DNA of 64,000 bases from JBNJFY01 sp051747265. GTDB taxonomy: Bacteria > Bacteroidota > Rhodothermia > Balneolales > Balneolaceae. Positions within the stretch are counted from its first letter, which is position 1. Every line of letters begins with the position of its first letter. Made by a program: the position numbers and the translations under genes. Below, piece after piece: positions 62,806 to 64,000 of the stretch. Location: assembly GCA_051747265.1 (NCBI GenBank), contig JBNJFY010000005.1:124001-188000 (forward strand), written 5' to 3'. The notes below the pieces were generated by a model. That model was not told the DNA's origin. It did no database searches and was given only the letters and a program-made list of their open reading frames with translations.

Positions 62806-63342
62806 ATGAGTAATACTGAAGGCATGATTGAAAACAAGATCAAGAAGCAGACCAAACTGGTTACCATCGATCTTGAGGAGTTCAGAGACAATCGTCCCAT
62901 CGATGTCATAGATTTGAAGGATTATCTATTTCAAGGCCTGATTCTAAAAGAGAACGATTTTCGTGAAGCTATGGAAGCGTATGACTGGAGTAAGCACGAA
63001 GGTCATTATATCGCTGTTCATTGTTCTACCGATGCAATTATCGCTCCCTGGGCTTATATGTTGGTGGCGCAACATGCTTTTGAACATGCCGAACAGGTGT
63101 TCAAAGGTTCTAGGACCGATGCTCAAAAAGCTCTATTCGCAAAAAGGTTGGCTGACCATGATTGGTCACAGTACGAGAATAAATTTGTGCTTCTGAAAGG
63201 ATGTAGCAAGCAACAAGTCCCGGAAAGCGTCTATGTGTCTGCTACGAATTATTTGCTTCCTCATGTGTCAAAATTGATGTACGGAGAAGCCTGTTCATCC
63301 GTGCCCGTATATAAACAACCACGCTCTTCTAAACGCCGTTGA
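62806..63342 (+). CDS. DUF2480 family protein
   Basis: A 178-residue cytosolic protein of the DUF2480 family, which is found in Bacteroidota and often sits at the end of SUF operons. The pattern VTIDLEEFRDNRPIDVIDLKDYLFQGLILKE, HCSTDAIIAPWAYMLV and LLKGCSKQQVPESVYV with GEACSSVPVYK at the end is characteristic. Cysteines in the HCST, KGCS and EACSS segments may bind a metal or cluster. The position 21 bases after sufA suggests a role in Fe-S assembly, but no activity is known to me. Confidence 0.85.
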   Translation: MSNTEGMIENKIKKQTKLVTIDLEEFRDNRPIDVIDLKDYLFQGLILKENDFREAMEAYDWSKHEGHYIAVHCSTDAIIAPWAYMLVAQHAFEHAEQVFKGSRTDAQKALFAKRLADHDWSQYENKFVLLKGCSKQQVPESVYVSATNYLLPHVSKLMYGEACSSVPVYKQPRSSKRR

Positions 63343-63429
63343 TCTATTCCTGGCAATTGCGGCTTGAAAAAACTGCTGCGATTGTGTATTCATGGACAGA
63401 TATCAACGTAACCCCAAGTACAAAATTTA

Positions 63430-64000
63430 ATGTCCATGAAAACACATGTATTGGTAACCGGAGCTAGTCGCGGTATAGGTAAAAGTGTAGCAGAAGCATT
63501 GATCGCAGAGCATTTCACGGTGATAGGTACCGCTCGTTCGTCCCATTTTCCAAAGGAATTTGTAGAGTCTCCGCTTTTTGAAGAGGTGCATGTGGACTTA
63601 AACAATCGTACTGAGCTAGAACATAATCTGAAAAAGTTATTTACGGAAGATCCCGCGGCAATACCAAAAGTAGTGGTAAATAATGCCGGTATTTCGGAAC
63701 CCGCTGATTTTGAGAAGAATGACTCTGAATGGGAGGACAATTGGGATCGTACCTTGATGATCAATCTGAAAGCACCCTCACTGATCTGCAAGTGGGCCAT
63801 TAACGCTTGGCGTGAACATAATATCCCGGGAATCATTATTAATGTATCCTCGCGGGCCGCATATCGTGGTGATACGGAACCCTTCTCATCATATGCGGCT
63901 TCTAAAGGAGGGATGGTTGCCCTGACGAAGTCTATCGCGCGTGGTTGTGGAAAAGATGAGATTACTGCATTTTCTATTGCGCCCGGTTTTATCGACACAG
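63430..64000 (+). CDS. short-chain dehydrogenase/reductase (3' end outside window)
   Basis: The ATG at 63430 opens a reading frame of at least 190 codons that runs off the right edge. The Rossmann glycine motif TGASRGIGKSV, NNAGIS, INVSSRAAYRG and the catalytic YAASKGGMVALTKS define a classical SDR of the FabG-like type. NAD(P)-dependent reduction or oxidation is expected; the substrate is unknown. A second in-frame Met lies at 63436. The long minus-strand ORF opposite it is a shadow. Confidence 0.88.
   Translation, partial: MSMKTHVLVTGASRGIGKSVAEALIAEHFTVIGTARSSHFPKEFVESPLFEEVHVDLNNRTELEHNLKKLFTEDPAAIPKVVVNNAGISEPADFEKNDSEWEDNWDRTLMINLKAPSLICKWAINAWREHNIPGIIINVSSRAAYRGDTEPFSSYAASKGGMVALTKSIARGCGKDEITAFSIAPGFIDT

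Noticed and set aside
63390..63998. 202-codon minus-strand ORF
   Set aside because: It lies opposite a clear SDR reading frame with all catalytic motifs and itself has no recognisable protein features.
1..64000. tRNA or rRNA genes, CRISPR arrays, insertion sequences, attachment sites
   Set aside because: All gaps were read on both strands and none shows a cloverleaf, spaced repeats, terminal inverted repeats or a transposase.

Overview
The window comes from a Gram-negative bacterium of the Bacteroidota/Balneolota-Rhodothermota line. The evidence is beta-barrel proteins ending in phenylalanine, a DUF5916 protein, a DUF2480 protein at the end of a SUF operon, and TTG-N19/20-TAnnTTTG promoters (the Bacteroidetes sigma type). 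Placement below phylum level is inference. No tRNA, rRNA, CRISPR array, insertion sequence or phage gene was seen. Genes are tightly packed, and several appear to use TTG or GTG starts.

Layout. 1-1.0 kb: the end of pyruvate phosphate dikinase. 1.2-6.7 kb: a complete phosphate uptake set, pstS-pstC-pstA-pstB-phoU plus a phosphate-type porin, preceded by a Pho-box-like repeat. 6.8-10.5 kb: a DUF5916 barrel protein and two small unknowns on the minus strand. 10.7-17.1 kb: an HD-domain protein, a DUF4097 surface protein, a 7TM sensor with a PP2C/SpoIIE phosphatase, a POTRA-less Omp85-type barrel and a Bax-inhibitor-1/YccA protein. 17.1-21.9 kb: a 1591-residue protein that follows the DUF4011 / SF1 helicase / Vsr-like nuclease / DUF3320 layout but has lost the ATPase motifs. 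It is divergent from mltG. 23.1-29.3 kb (minus): efp-accB-accC-gcvH-guaA and an LpoA-shaped TPR plus periplasmic-binding protein. 29.4-35.5 kb (minus): an SNF-type transporter, a glycogen debranching-type GH13 enzyme, metG and a SpoU methyltransferase.

35.5-53.7 kb is one long plus-strand exopolysaccharide/O-antigen-type cluster: a WecA-like initiating transferase, greA, ugd and uxs (a route to UDP-xylose), a Wzc-like tyrosine kinase, a short SLBB-like protein, a Wzy-like polymerase, a second polytopic protein, five glycosyltransferases, an AsnB-type amidotransferase and a NodU/CmcH-type carbamoyltransferase. The genes overlap or nearly abut, so they are probably co-transcribed. The predicted product is a Wzx/Wzy-type glycan that may carry xylose or uronic acid, amide and carbamoyl groups. 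No flippase or full-length Wza is recognisable.

53.7-56.6 kb holds DUF2914, NUDIX, DMT-transporter and phosphate acetyltransferase genes. 56.9-63.3 kb is the SUF iron-sulfur assembly operon sufB-sufC-sufD-sufS-nfu-sufA-DUF2480, with a good promoter about 225 bases upstream of sufB. The window ends inside a short-chain dehydrogenase gene.

The most unusual item is the degenerate helicase-like giant at 17.1-21.9 kb. It is an intact ORF whose alignable positions have lost Walker A, Walker B, the SF1 C-terminal motifs and the nuclease residues, so it is a candidate pseudoenzyme of unknown role.
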